Origin: Polytrichum commune
Lineage: Eukaryota > Streptophyta > Polytrichopsida > Polytrichales > Polytrichaceae
Assembly (NCBI GenBank): GCA_950295325.1
Contig: OX485803.1
Location: forward strand, 30,061,554-30,125,553
Direction of reading: 5' to 3'
DNA length: 64,000 bases
Shown: piece by piece, positions 9,473 to 21,990 of the stretch
Numbering within the stretch: the stretch's first letter is position 1
How the letters are laid out: every line of letters starts with the position of its first letter
Notes under the pieces: generated by a model
The model's input: the letters and a program-made list of their open reading frames with translations, nothing else
The model's database searches: none
Told to the model about the DNA's origin: nothing
Translations under genes and position numbers: made by a program

Positions 9473-11393
9473 TTGATTACTCAACCTAGGTTTTGACAGA
9501 TTCTCAATTACTTTTGTGCAAATGGGACTGCTGCATGTGTACAAGGATCGATCGATCAATCACTCACTCTGCACATGAAGGTCTCCTGCGGATTGAACGT
9601 TCGAATTTAGCGGCTGTGGAAATGTTGTGCTAGAGAATGGCTATGGCGGACTCAAATTGCGATGAGCTACTACTCCCTTGTCGGAACAATACATAATCAT
9701 ATCACTATCTCACACCTCTTCTTCACCGAATGCATGCTTCGACCAGCAAATTGAACCTTTGATCCTGTCTTGTCTCGTCTTGTCTTACCCCCTGGTGCTC
9801 CACAATACGTAGTACTATTTCCACCGAAGTATGGTAGCTGTCCCCTGAAGTTGAATGCAATCCACCAAACCCCCTCGTCCCGATTCCCAACCGCGTGACG
9901 ATGATCCCCAACTTCCTTCCAAAAAAATCTAAACTTGTATGCGTACACTCTTCAAGAAAATTGAGGAACAGCGTTACTTTGAGAAGTGCTCATGCTGAGT
10001 GATAAGGGCAAGTGATAGGATGAGGCCCCTAATCCCCAACTACACAAGATAGTGAAATGGAAAGAAAAAAACGCAAAAACCCTTCTCAAATGGCTATGGC
10101 CTCCCAATAGCCAGGGCCAAGCGATCTGTATGGAATCAGCTCCCGTTGCCTACCCGCGAAATTGGAACAATCTCCAAGTGACCACGGCAAAATGACGCAA
10201 TCAAAAGATGAGTCACCGCCACAAACTTTGATACTCCGAAAACACCAAAAGCGGCCCCTTTGTCTCTGTCTCGACCTGTCTCGACCTGTCTCTTGTGCAC
10301 CTCGCTAACCCCACGAGAACACCACCACCACCGATCCCCGCTCCCTGACAATCAACCCAATATTGCAAATCTCCTACTTCCTCCTCTCCATCCCTCTTCA
10401 CCAAATGGCACAACAAGTGGGACCAAAATTACACCTTCGCCACAATCCGACGCAGCCAATGTCCCAGTTACAAGGTGAGGAATCCCCAAAATCCACCGAA
10501 AGGCAACTTTGTCTCATCACGGACCAAAAGAGCCAAGCACGACTGTCACCGCCATAACTTATTCACCCCCTAGTTATTAGATATTCATCAAAGCCCACAG
10601 CTACAGCCCCAATCAATTACCGCCAAACCCACAACTCCCCTCCCTCCCCTGGCTAGTCGATCCTCACCAAAAAGACGATGACAGTACTACTTAACGAACC
10701 ATCCATCCACAAGCCCGCCATGACCTCTCAGTCATGAAACAACTCAGACTCCCTCCCCTCCGACGGTGCAGTTCCGTGCCAGCTATGGAGCAGGAGCTCC
10801 CACCCCCATTCCTCTCTCTTCTTCTCCCCTTCCACCTACCTACCACCCACCTGCCTGCATGCCCACTCTCTCGAGCCAATATTATTGCGCTAAGTTACGC
10901 TGCACCTTCCCCTCCCCCCCCCCCCCCCCCCGCGCCTCCGTCACGGGTCTTTCAAGTTTCAAGGCTCGTGCGCAAAGCGAAACAGTGTCGCCGGCCCCTC
11001 CCCTCGTGCGCAATTGCAATTCCTGTAGGCGCTAGGAGCCAGCAGGGAGGGGAGAGGCGGGGCCCATCCATTGCATGGCGATGGATGGAGATTGAGCGAT
11101 TCTCTTGGCGTCCGGTGGTCCGGACGCGATTTGCAAACGTGACGGACTCGATCGTCGGAGGAGCGAGGGAGATTGGTTGGTGGGGTCATCTTGCGCGACG
11201 ATGATTCTCGTGCGGGCGGAGGGGCGGGGGGGAACTAGCCGATCGATGAGCGAGATGGCGAGGAGAATCAGCGAATATTGAAGAGGGACGCGTGCCGACT
11301 TAGTCAAAGCCCGGCTTCAGCAAGTGGCTCACTAATTCACTAGGGTGCTTGTTTATAAATTCCTTTCTTGCTTAAACTCTCCCGGGTCTAGTC
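9473..11393. promoter_or_regulatory. GC- and pyrimidine-rich island upstream of the kinase gene
   Basis: From about 10200 to 11330 base composition shifts to GC-rich, with long CT/CCT runs and a poly-C tract at 10914-10933, unlike the AT-rich DNA on either side. Frames here are low-complexity Pro/Ser/Arg and look non-coding. No other gene starts nearby, so it may hold the kinase promoter or a leader exon; an acceptor-like GTGCAG at about 9586 on the - strand would allow a 5' UTR intron. This is inference. Confidence 0.35.
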
Positions 11394-11683
11394 TAAGGGC
11401 ACGTTCACACGGCCTCCCAAGTCCCACGTTATGACATGGATGCCTTCATGGCAACACTTTTGGAGGTGAGGCGGCTTGGGGCTTGTGTTGAAAGTTGGGT
11501 GGAGTACAAAGCTAGAACCAATTCCTCAACACAAGTCCCACGAATATTTTTGCATAAACTATTCAAGATCCAGTTTTGATGATCATTATACATATTTTGA
11601 TGGCATAAAGATTGGGACTTTACCTCCATGTTGGGACTTGCTAACATGAGTGGGACTTGGGATCCCATGTACACTGATCTTAG
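11394..11683. mobile_element. MITE-like TIR element, CACTTCACAC-type ends
   Basis: The left end reads TAAGGGCACGTTCACAC then CCTCCCAAGTCCCAC; the right end, inverted, reads TAAGATCAGTGTACA then ATCCCAAGTCCCAC. About 290 bp, non-coding. The outer ends resemble those at 31364-31953 and 46178-46573, so it may belong to the same broad family. No target duplication was resolved. Confidence 0.55.
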
Positions 11684-12599
11684 AGGCGACTTGTGGAGCT
11701 AGCTTTGGTATTGCTTATTATGACTCGATGAGTGTATCCTCCCACGCATTTGCCACCAACCGGTCAGCGGAATCCCATTTCCGTCTCCGGGGAGACAGAT
11801 TTCGGTTCACATAACCTACCTTGCCATGGGGGTGTGCGGTAAAAAAATTTGACCCTTCCAAGTTTGTTGTTGATCCATTGCAATTGAGTTTCACCATATT
11901 ATATTAGAGGAGTAGTGGAGTTTCTTGCCCTGATTTAGGAGTTTGATAGGTTGTAAATAGGAATCCCTAGGATATATAATGTTTCATTACATTTTCCTTT
12001 CCTCTCTCTCAGACAAATACATGTGGTTACTTTCACGTATACAATAAAATTAAAAAATATGTGAAACGTATCATATGACAATAATGAGCTAAAGTAAGCA
12101 ACCCAAGAAGGAATTCTAGTGTGTCACTAAAACCTAGTATCCTTTAAATCATGCAAATCAAGCAAATCAAGATGGCTAAGATTGGGCAGCTAATCTTTAC
12201 AGCTTGATTTATACCATGATTTACCCTAATTTGAAAACTTATGATAGCCCTAAAAGTGCCATCTCTTAGGCTCACATCAAAGGATCAAAAAGGGAGAACA
12301 CTGCCTCTTCCAAACAAAAGTTTGGCCCTAGTAGGCTCTAACTAGTTGCACACCTCTAAAACAAAATTACTTGCATGATCTTCACATTTTTACAACGGAG
12401 CTCTTAGTATGTATACAAGTGCCAACACTAAATGGCTCACATTTGCAAAGCTACAAGGCAAAGTAGATGCATGGTCCACCATACACATTTACTAGCCATC
12501 TCTCTAATTTGTGCATTTTGTTATCTATGTGTGACGCTACCATGGCTAACATCAAGGTGATAAACTAAACTATTCGACTAATAATTGAAATGTTTTAAG
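11684..12599. other. Gene-free stretch
   Basis: No gene seen. At 11745-11800 a short segment (ATTTGCCACCAACC, then CCCATTT and GTCTCC) also occurs near 14780, so part of this is dispersed repeat. Confidence 0.5.
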
Positions 12600-13666
12600 C
12601 CCGGGGGGTGGACTCTTCATACCATGTATGAACTAATGTGAGTGTAAGAAGGGGTATTATTTGAGGCATTAGCGCACATAGTATGTATAAGGGAGAAGTA
12701 TTATTTTTCTCTAGTGTATACATCTAGAAAGGCTATTGCGTTTTTGGAAGTAAAGGTAGATGTACAAAAAGGGGCCCTAAGGTTTAGGGAAAATTTGACA
12801 ATAGATGTGTTAGTTTCATCTGATTCAAGTTTCATTCATTATTGTGATATGGTCATAGTTCTTAACTATTATCATGTTTGTTTTATTAGGGTTTGCATTT
12901 AAGTTCTAGGTTTATACAAATTAGATATTGGAGCCTAAATTTTTGGGAAATTAATTTCGTTGAGTGTCCCCAAAAAGAAATAACATTCAAAGAGTGCCTA
13001 AAATCACAATAATGCAAGTGACATTCACTAGAATCCAACAAAGTAGCATAAAAATACATCAACAATATCTTCACGCGGCATCAATCTCACTCATGATTAA
13101 AAAAAATCAAGCATGAATTTGCTCCACAAGTCATGCTGACACACTATCATAAAAACCAAGAATGAGACAAGCAAATGGGAATGAATATCTAACTTATTTT
13201 AAATTCATTTTTTAATCTATCCAATTTTAGAATATTTTTTCTAGGGTTGCCAAACTTACTTTCGCACTTTAATTAATTATTAGGCAAAAAGGTGCCCAAG
13301 TTGTTAGAGAGCTACGGTATGATACAGTCGTGTCTTCTTTTGTTTGATACAATCGTTGAGTTACACGATGTGAATGGAAAAAAAAATGTTGAATGAGTTT
13401 CTCATTGGAAAGTGAATATGGATTTTATATGTGATAAGGTCTATTTATTTCATGATTTATTTTGTATATGTAGTGGAATATGTAGTGGAGGCATTTATCA
13501 CATTAGATTGAGAAAATTTAGTATTAATACATGACTCCATTTTCTAGCAACTCATTAGTAAGTATACCATTTTTTTTCTCTATAAGCTTCTCATATAAAG
13601 GGGGTTCAATTATATAGTGATCCACGCACGTCATTTAGGTTTCCAATAAAGAGTCCACCCCCCGGG
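12600..13666. mobile_element. Non-autonomous TIR transposon, family A (copy B)
   Basis: The ends are inverted copies of CCCGGGGGGTGGACTCTT, left at 12600 and right ending at 13666. The first 300 bp from the left end match the right end of copy A in reverse, and the last 40 bp match its left end, so both are one family; this copy is about 370 bp longer inside. No transposase and no clear target duplication were found. Confidence 0.8.
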
Positions 13667-13813
13667 CCAAAATTGACCTCAATGTCAACATGCCCAATTT
13701 TGCAAGTGACCCAATTCCAATACGTATTTAACAATGTCTCAAAGTGAGCAGCTATGTGTCTTAAAATGAACATTAACAATTTGGCAAGTGTAATCTCCCA
13801 CACAACTGTCACT

Positions 13814-14632
13814 AGAGTAGAGGCACCCATAACTAATCACTTAAGATATTATGCACTCAATATGGAGAAATATATGGTAGTGCAATTTTTACATGTGTAG
13901 GAAGATAGAAATAAGGAGGACTGCAAATATTCCGGTAATTTTATTCCTTAAATTGAAATTACTATGAGTTTTTGAATCCAAAAGTTGGCCTGGACATATT
14001 ACCAATTTATAGAGCCATAACCGCTCACTCCTCCTCACTTTAGCACTCAGACCAAGGACATGTGTCATGGCATTATTGGTTCTGGCCCAATCAAAATTCA
14101 ATCATAACTTGATCGAAATTATGGCACCCTATAGGTTCCCGATGGGGTCCTGATCAGGAATAAGCGCCTCTACTCTAGTTGGTCATTGGAAGGACGTTTT
14201 CATCTCCCAGAATAGTCTTGGCTCTCGAAAGGGCAAGGGTTTATAGCAAAGAGACCTATTCCCAATCAAAAACATGTTGGCAATCTATAAGGTACCATAA
14301 CTCTGATAAGGTTGGGATTGAATTTTAATCAAGCTTGGATTGGACTTTGATCGTGTTGGAACCAATAGTGCCATGACACATGTCCTAGTTTTGAGTGCTA
14401 AAGTGGGTAGGAGTGAGCAGTTATGCCAAACTCTAGACATTGGTAATACGTTCGGGCCAACTTTGGGCTTCAAAAATTCATAGTAATTTCAGTTGGAAGA
14501 ATTCCATTACCAAAAAAATTGCAATCCTCTTGATTTCTATCTTCCTACATGGGATAAATTTACACCGCCTTATACTTCTCCAGAGCTGGCTCAAAACCTC
14601 TTTAAGCGATTGGTTATGGGTGCCTCTACTCT
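13814..14632. repeat. Long inverted repeat (arms about 320-350 bp)
   Basis: The left arm 13814-14131 begins AGAGTAGAGGCACCCATAAC; the right arm 14285-14632 ends with the inverse (GGTTATGGGTGCCTCTACT). Both share CCATGACACATGTCCT-type and TCCTACA-type landmarks in opposite order. The spacer is about 150 bp. Flanking blocks near 13672-13775, 14670-14770 and 14865-14975 are further direct copies of one unit (containing AATGTCTCAAAG), so the whole 13.67-14.99 kb block is a repeat cluster. Transcribed, it would fold into a long imperfect hairpin. Confidence 0.75.
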
Positions 14633-15145
14633 ACATTACAATTGCCTCCAAAGTTAAGCTTAAGGTAGAAATGCCCGGTGTTATAAGTTTGACCTAATCC
14701 CAACACCTATATCATAACGTCTCACAATGGACAGCTATGTACCTCAAATAGAACATGAAACGATTTGGCAACCTCCCACACATTTGCCACCAACCAGTTC
14801 TAGGGATTCCATTTTTGTCTCCATGAAAAGCCTTGGCTCTCAAAAAGGTGAGGGGTTGAATTACAAAGTCAAGGTCAAGGTTCAACTTCCAATTCCAAGA
14901 GTGACCCGACTCCAACACATGTTATATAATGTCTCAAAGCGAGCAACTATGTATCTTAAAATGAACAATAATGATCTTATCAAAAAGACCCAAAATGCAA
15001 CTCAATCTGTTGAGCACGGATTAGAAACTTGGCACTTAACATCATTCCTCTTTTTTAAGAGAGTGGGAAGGCATGGGGCCGTAGAGGGTGAGGTGAGAGA
15101 AGGGTATGTGACCACTTTAGGATGCTACAAAGTACGGATCTCCAT

Positions 15146-15304
15146 ACATAACATTATTCATATCCATAACAATGTTATGTGGAACTAACAATATTTTTCA
15201 GAATATTTTCTATATTCATTTGGAATGTGGGGAATATCCGATAATATATTGTGGAATATTGTCAGTCCCACATAACATTGTTATGAATTTGAATAATGTA
15301 ATGT
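15146..15304. mobile_element. Palindromic MITE, family P (copy 1)
   Basis: A 159-bp near-palindrome opening ACATAACATTATT and closing with its inverse, with an inner pair around TGTTATGTGG and the GTCAGTCCCACATAACA block. A second copy lies at 24047-24196. Non-coding; no clear target duplication. Confidence 0.8.
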
Positions 15305-18300
15305 AGATCATTTGTAAAATCAATGTATATGAAAAAAAAAAGACTTCGAGATCTTAAGTGCATTGGTTTAGGATAAACTCAAATGCTTTCATTTCTCCCT
15401 CAAGGACTTTGAAGCTTTGATTTGTTACAAATTTTACTATATGGTAAATAAATAAGATTCTTGAGGTGACACTTTCTACTGACATCAACCATGTTGTGCA
15501 ACCTACATTTTCAGCCAATCAAACCAATGTTCAAGTGATTTCAATATTTTTTTGATGTATTTTTTATTCCATCATATGGATATTGTTTAGATTCCATCTT
15601 CCATGACTCTCTTTTTGGGCAAACTCTTGTTTAGATCTTCATAACGTACTATATAAAAAAATAACTTATTTATACATTAAAACATCGTTTGAAAATGTGA
15701 GGTCAACCCCACAAGCCAACTGGGTGGTTTGGCATTCATTCATAATGCTAGATGTGAGAGCTTTGGATTGAGTTTGGCTGAGTATTCATACTAGGATCCA
15801 AATAATATACATGTTTTGAGGGTGGGGTGGGAATAGAATGTTGGCTCAAATGTATATCCTCATCCGATATGGAGGTTTTGAGATGAGGGTTCAAGGTGGG
15901 TTGACTTTGCTCTTAGAGGTTTAATTGTGCTAGTTCATGACATAGAAAGATGTTGGGGATGATAATAAGTCCATTTAAAAATGATGATGAGTTCGTGAGC
16001 TTGTTGGTTCTATGCACACTACAAGCATAAAATGAGTTAGTAGTGATTGACCTATGTCATTGAAAAATTGTCCTATGTCATTAAAAACTACTACAAGTCC
16101 ATCCTTGTGATATATTTGCATATTCCATCCAACAACACAATACAATTGATGAGGACTCATATGTAGGCAGTGATGTATGTGGAGCAATAGTTAGTTTTCT
16201 CAAATTTGTGAAGTAGTTGACAAGACAATCATGACTAGAGTGAAGGAAGAACCTTTTATTTTGGTCATTATTATGGATGGAAACATATATTCATCTACTT
16301 TACTGCCTAATAGTGATAATTTCATCCACCTTTTGAAACAAATTGGCAAGATTTAACCAATTCATTCATTCAAATCTACACCACACATATTTGGAGAAGA
16401 AAACATAAATGCTTGTTTCTCCCGTGATGTGCCACATTATACTACTTTTAGGCTCTCTCTCTCTATATATATATAAACACATGACACTTGCGCTACACCA
16501 CTACATGTTTATTCTATGTAAGAATCACATATAATGGACTCTCGCTAACAATATACTACTATTTGCCAACAACCAAATTTTCAACAGTGAAATTAACATT
16601 GGTCTTGAGGTGGCTTGAATTGAATCCCTTGTTAAGAATTGTCTCGGTGATGGGGCAACATTGAGCTCACATCTACATAAATGTATAACAAAATGTATGC
16701 GGGTGTTATTAGGGTACATTTCTTAATCTCACACACCTTTGTGTTGATTGGTGTGTGGTTAGTTGAGGATCAAAAACTGCCATCGCGAAGACACATGTTT
16801 GAAAGAGGTTGGATTGTGTCTTCAATTTTTATTAGCTACTATACATTCAATAGTGAACACAATATAAAGGTTTTATTGTATTCAATTAAAGAATCAATAA
16901 ACATGTACTTCTGATAAGCAAAATCAAATCAAAATAGTTTCAAATTTCATAGACAATCCAATGCAACACAACTTTGAAGACGTAACTATGATCAAAAGGA
17001 AGTTGGAGAACCAAAAAGAAGAAGATTAAATAACACTCACATACCTTAGAGGTTTCTTGATTGTCAAGGAATGCATGACGGAAGGTGACAAACATGTTAT
17101 GATCTCATGTACAAACATTCAAATGTCATTGCAATTGCATATTCTCTTTCCCAAAGATAGGTGACCTATAATAAATGGGTGTAAGCATGGTAAAGTGGAC
17201 CAGATGAGTGCTTCCATATACTAAAAGCATTCTTATTTTTTATGAAACCCCTAAAGTAGTAGCAACATGTTGTTTACACTAGATTTTTTTCCACGTTGCC
17301 CTCTTTTGTTGTGTAAAGTACTCAAATATAGAATATCAAGATGAGATTTTCAAAGCCTATAGTTTAAAGTAATGCTCAAAATAAAATGCCTTGATTTGGT
17401 TTTGGAAATTTCACGACCTTGAATATTTTGGGCTTGGAATATTTTGTAATATTCCATGAATTCAATATTAACTTGATTGTATCATCAAAAATGTAGGGAA
17501 TCATCAATTTCATCTTATTATTACATAATAGACAATACTTGTTCAACATCACCCACTTGCACTGGCTACTAAAATGTGTATGCTTCTTTTGAGATTGTTT
17601 TTGACAACACAAATTGCTTGGCTTTGTAAATCAATAAGTTTAAAAGAATTATGATTTTGTTAACAAATATGAAGCTAGTAAATAATTTGAATCACTTTCA
17701 TTCAACCTTGGCAAGGACCAAGAGTTTTCCACTTTACTGTGCTTGCACTTATACCACCAATGTTGAGCCTAAACCTCCACCAACACATAACTTGCTAAAT
17801 CAACACATGGATTGTTTGTGATCATCACAAAATGTATTAACTTAAGGTGGTAATAGATATGTGAAGATGAGCATGTCTAATTTGATGACTTATTTTAGTT
17901 GGAGATATGTATTTGAATTGTGTGTACGTACTAGGCGTGGATCTAAAAAATGGACGCTTAAAAGGCATGTTTCTAATAGATATTGGGATAGGTTTTCAAG
18001 ATGTGTGTCGGTGTGCTAGTCATGTAAGTGGAGGGACTTGTATGATCATTTAAGGAAACAAAGAAAATATCACTTTCATAATGAATACGAAAGGAACGAA
18101 CTCTACATTTATGAGGGAAATGGGCTCTAGCCTTGAGGAGGTTTTGTTACTCATCTTGCACCGATTGCATGTTAACATCCTAGGAGAAGTGGGTGCAGAG
18201 CTAAAAGTCTAGTTTTAAGCTCATTTACCTCATAAAGTGTACAAACATCTTGAGGTCATCGAAATCGGAAATTTGTCTCTTGTAAGAATATTCTCTTTCT

Positions 18301-19903
18301 TGGCATAAGCCGTTTGGTTGCCCGGACTTTTAAATCAATTACATTTCATATCATATCATATCATATTAAGGTGGGTGATACCTCCATACGAAAGCCCCCT
18401 TGCGGCTCCAAGAACCATAGCGTTGCATGTTTGAGTGACTTGGGATCCGTGGCGTCTACGTGAACTCATCCAGCTTGGATGAGTGGCTTTAATAAAGTTA
18501 AAAGAATCCTTTACAAGATTCAAGGTCAATTCATTCCAATTCAACACTACTAGACGAATTTGGGATCTTTGACTGTAATTCTGGAATCCATTCATCTATA
18601 AACAACCATTTACATGTTATACTAGAATTCATTGCATTTTCACCTTCACAATGGATAAACATATGTAGACACCACAAATCCCTAGCATGTTTGAGATGTA
18701 CACTACCATTTTTGACGGAATTATGTAGTTTTGCCAAAAGTGAGCCTATGTAAAAAATCAACTCAATCGTGACTTGTGTTTTCTTATTGGACCTATACAT
18801 GTATATTAAATAGAAGTGTGATACTCAACTGAGACTTAAATCCACATTGAGGTCAAGTTGGTCACCGTCGGGCCGTCGGCACATTTGACCGTACTTTTAC
18901 TTTCACTTGGTCCTAGGACTAAAGGTCGGAGGCTAAGAAGAGGATGAGATTGAAACTCAACGAGTATCATAAGATAAAAAGGATGGAAACCGGTGTTGGA
19001 TTAGTATCATCTTTTCTTGATATCATTTGGGTATGTATGTGAGGATATATCATTTTTATTTTTTATTTTTATATCAATAGGGTATGAATATTTGAAGATA
19101 TTTTGTTTCCAATATCATTCAAGTCTACGTACCATGTCGGAACCTACATACCTAAATAAACTAGCCCTAGTATCAATCTGAGATATCCAACGAATATCGA
19201 TATTTTACTAGTATTGCAATCTTGATACCCACAAGTAATTTCTTTGATATTGTTATTGATGTTCATTATAAATACCATGCATTCACCTATATGTTGGGTT
19301 AACATTGGTGAAAACTCAAGAATTCATGGTGATCATAGGCTAGTGCATTAGGGGTTTGTGTCTTTTAAATCATCCAATTGAGATAAGCAATGAATGAATA
19401 TTAAATATTGAAAGCTCATGCTAAGTATCATATGACACTTCTCCGTCCTATAGTGAATAGCGTCCTGAAAAATGTTTCTCATGTCTCCAAGTGGGTGATG
19501 AACTTATACATGGTAACAAATGTCTTGTTGTTTTAAACCAATTAGTTATGCTTTTGGTGGGTGGTGATTTAATTTTTCTTATTAAGTTCACGAACATACA
19601 TGTTATAACCCCAAAGAAGGGTTGTGACCGTAATTGATGGCTCGTCTCATTACAACATGGTTATCTTAACTCGTCACAAAGTTGCATCCACAAAGACTCA
19701 ATGTCATCCATATTCACAAATTTTGTCCATGAGATGATCAATTTGGATTGATAACCAGCTTGAGTAGGTGGATTACTCATTGCTCTTATGTGATGTACCC
19801 TAGTGGTATCTTGATTAACAAATTGATTGATTGATTGATTGATTGGGGAAGAATGATGACTAACCATACTTTGATGTATTTAGCATGTGAGTAGATGGTC
19901 ATT
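15305..19903. other. Gene-free AT-rich stretch
   Basis: No gene recognised on either strand. Open frames are short, AT-rich and without known motifs. Simple repeats include CATAT repeats near 18350 and TGAT/GATT repeats at 19822-19846. Dispersed-repeat debris is likely but could not be assigned. Confidence 0.5.
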
Positions 19904-20297
19904 GGAGTAAGGCAACTCTAGAGGAAGAAATGGGCTAGACAACCCATGAATGAATTGTGTACAAGGGCTAAACAACCCAAGAATGAATGGTGCATAAGGG
20001 CTAGACAACCCATGGACAGACTGTGCACATGAATTAGAAAACTTCTGATGGAAGATCTATGCGTTGGAGTTAGATAGCTCCAAGTAGGAGTTATACACCT
20101 CCCTTTGGAAGATCTTTGTATTGGAGTTAAACAACTCCAACTAGAACATATGAATCGGAGTTAGACAACTCCTAGCGGATGGATGTTATTCATTGGAGTT
20201 AGACAACTCTTAATGGATAGATGAATTGAGTTGGAATTAGATAGTTCCGACTAGAAGAATGGATGAATAAACCAAGTTGGAATTAGACAATTCCAAC
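19904..20297. repeat. Array of about 12 short hairpins with compensated stems
   Basis: Units sit every 21-46 bp (mostly 33-38) and each is an inverted repeat around a four-base loop A(G/A)A(C/T), with ATAC once and degenerate loops in units 1 and 5. Stem pairs seen: GGAGTT with AACTCC (20157-20172), TTGGAGTT with AACTCCAA (20121-20140, perfect), GTTGGAATT with AATTCCAAC (20276-20297, perfect), GTTGGAATT with AGTTCCGAC (20230-20251, two G-T pairs), and GGGCT with AACCC (19932-19945, 19965-19978, 19998-20011). The stems differ between units but pairing is kept. No frame stays open through the array. Function unknown. Confidence 0.8.
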
Positions 20298-20959
20298 TGG
20301 AAGAATGTGACTGAGCCAGAGGACGGAAGAAGGTTCTAGAGGAACCAAAGATAGAAGATTCGCAGTAGAACTAAAGCTAGAGCTATGAACATAATACTAT
20401 TACTACATTTGGAAACATATAGTAAAAACAATGCCTTTCGCATAAGAGGAAGCTCGGGGGAGGAGAGAGGATCATTTTTGTCTCTCTCGTATGGTCGGGT
20501 GGTTTGAGCTTAGAGTCAATCACATTGTATTTGTTAAGGGTGAAGTTTTTATATTATACTCCGTTGAAAGTTCACAATTATTATATTGAGTGTAAATGTT
20601 CATTATATTATCTATGAGCTATTGAGATACGTCACATCTTGCGAATCATCATCCACTCTCCTCTCGTTGGTTGTCCAGTCTATAATAACCAACCCTTTGG
20701 ATATAAAATAGGGTGTCCATGATCAGAGTAGACTGATTATTCTTATTGTCCTTGTACCTCCCACATCAAGTAAGCTTAGAATATGCATTTCTGGGGGTTT
20801 CAAACCAGTAAAGTCGAGCCTCCACTTTTTGGCTATGATATATATATATATATATATGATAATTACAAGTTGGAGAATCAAGTATTATGTGCATTTTTTT
20901 AAAATTCATGTGAAAGTATAGTAGTAATCTGATGCATAGCTGGTTAGTGTCTGAGGAGA
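20298..20959. other. Gene-free stretch after the hairpin array
   Basis: No gene seen. One further hairpin, GGTTC with GAACC, lies at 20332-20346, and a (TA)n run at about 20838-20858. A purine-rich tract lies at 20446-20470. Confidence 0.5.
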
Positions 20960-21598
20960 TTTTCGAGCATAATCGGTCAAAATCCTTGTGTTTCCAAGTC
21001 CATCCGGTTACATGGTGTGAGCTTCTGGTTTTTCTTTACTAATTTTGGGTATATTCCACAGATTCCTCTGAAATGATCGGTTATTTTGCTAAAGTCTTTG
21101 AACTCTTCTACTGGTCATTTCTCAAACTGAAAAAGTTCATTTGTGGTCCGAGATGACCTTAAACTACCGGATGATGGTGGAGAGATACCCAAATCTCAAG
21201 GAAGAGGTTGGCGGTTCGAATCCCAGTTGTGAAATCTCCTCTCTACTTGACGGAAAACTTGCCAGGTGGTCAACTGCCTCATGTGCTTTGGCGTTGGCCT
21301 GTCGGCCTTCTGTCTCAAAAAAAAAGAAAAAGGTTCATCTGTAACTTGCAGTCAATGCTCCTCGTTCATTGTACCCAATTATTCAGAACATGAGCATTTC
21401 TAGTATTGCATTGCTGGCCTTCAGAACTAAGTGTGCCGCCTGCATACACTGAGCATGTGAAATAGTGTGCTCCATTTTATTTATTTATTTATTTTTGTCG
21501 GGTCAGGAATTTGGAGGATCAATATAAGTAGGCAGGAGGTGCCTGAATAGTTGGTCCAAAAAGGGTTCACATTCATTCCAAAACATGATCTTGGAACT
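20960..21598 (+). repeat. Dispersed repeat R1, copy 2 (split by a SINE)
   Basis: From AATCGGTCAAAATCC through CCGGTTACATGG to TTTCTCAAACTG it parallels copy 1 (3291-3420) and copy 3. Similarity is interrupted by the SINE at 21145-21332 and weakens further right. An ATTT-rich microsatellite lies near 21478. Confidence 0.65.
21145..21332 (+). mobile_element. tRNA-derived SINE
   Basis: About 188 bp with a good RNA polymerase III B box, GGTTCGAATCC, at 21212-21222, a degenerate A-box-like TGGTGGAGAGATACC some 40 bp before it, and a 3' A-rich tail. The ends are bounded by a near-perfect target duplication, GTTCATTTGT at 21135-21144 and GTTCATCTGT at 21333-21342. Structure and size are as expected for a plant tRNA-related SINE. 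No other copy was noticed in the window. Confidence 0.85.
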
Positions 21599-21990
21599 AC
21601 ACTAAAGATTGTATTTAGTGTCACCAATTCTAGTTATCTTGCTCAACACTAATTGTAAACTGCCCGTGTAGTGTCACCGACACTTGATGTAAACCTAACA
21701 CCATTCCTCATTCCTTGCAAAAAGAATTCGGGCATTAAAGATTTACAGTGGTGCAAAACCCATTTACCAAGTGGTACATCTCGTCTGAATTTCAATCATC
21801 CATGTCCGTATTTCATTACACAATTGTTAGGATGTAGAATATACCAAGCTTTGTTTCGATATTGGCATGGATTTCATTCAAATTTCACTCATTCATGAGA
21901 GTGCTTGTAAACCCAATCATAAGAGTGTCATAAGGAAAGTTTACCATGGCGACATGAAATAACACATGACACCAAACACAATGTATAATG
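21599..21990. mobile_element. MITE-like element, family D (copy 2)
   Basis: It parallels copy 1 at 3551-3945 end to end: ACACTAAAGATTGTA, then a TTAGTGTCACC block, CTTGCTCAACACT, an ATACCAAGCTTTGTTTC block and a closing segment with GACACCAAACACAATG. Both copies lie close to an R1 copy. Confidence 0.6.

Noticed and set aside
10734-11204. A 156-codon Pro/Leu/Arg-rich + strand frame
   Set aside because: It lies in low-complexity CT-rich DNA with a poly-C tract, and no domain or splice structure supports it.
20331-20700. A possible LTR with purine-rich tract next to the hairpin array
   Set aside because: No matching second LTR, no TG...CA ends with duplication, and no internal domains were found.
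21145-21222. A real tRNA gene
   Set aside because: The B box is good but there is no cloverleaf or paired acceptor stem, and the A tail plus target duplications show a SINE.
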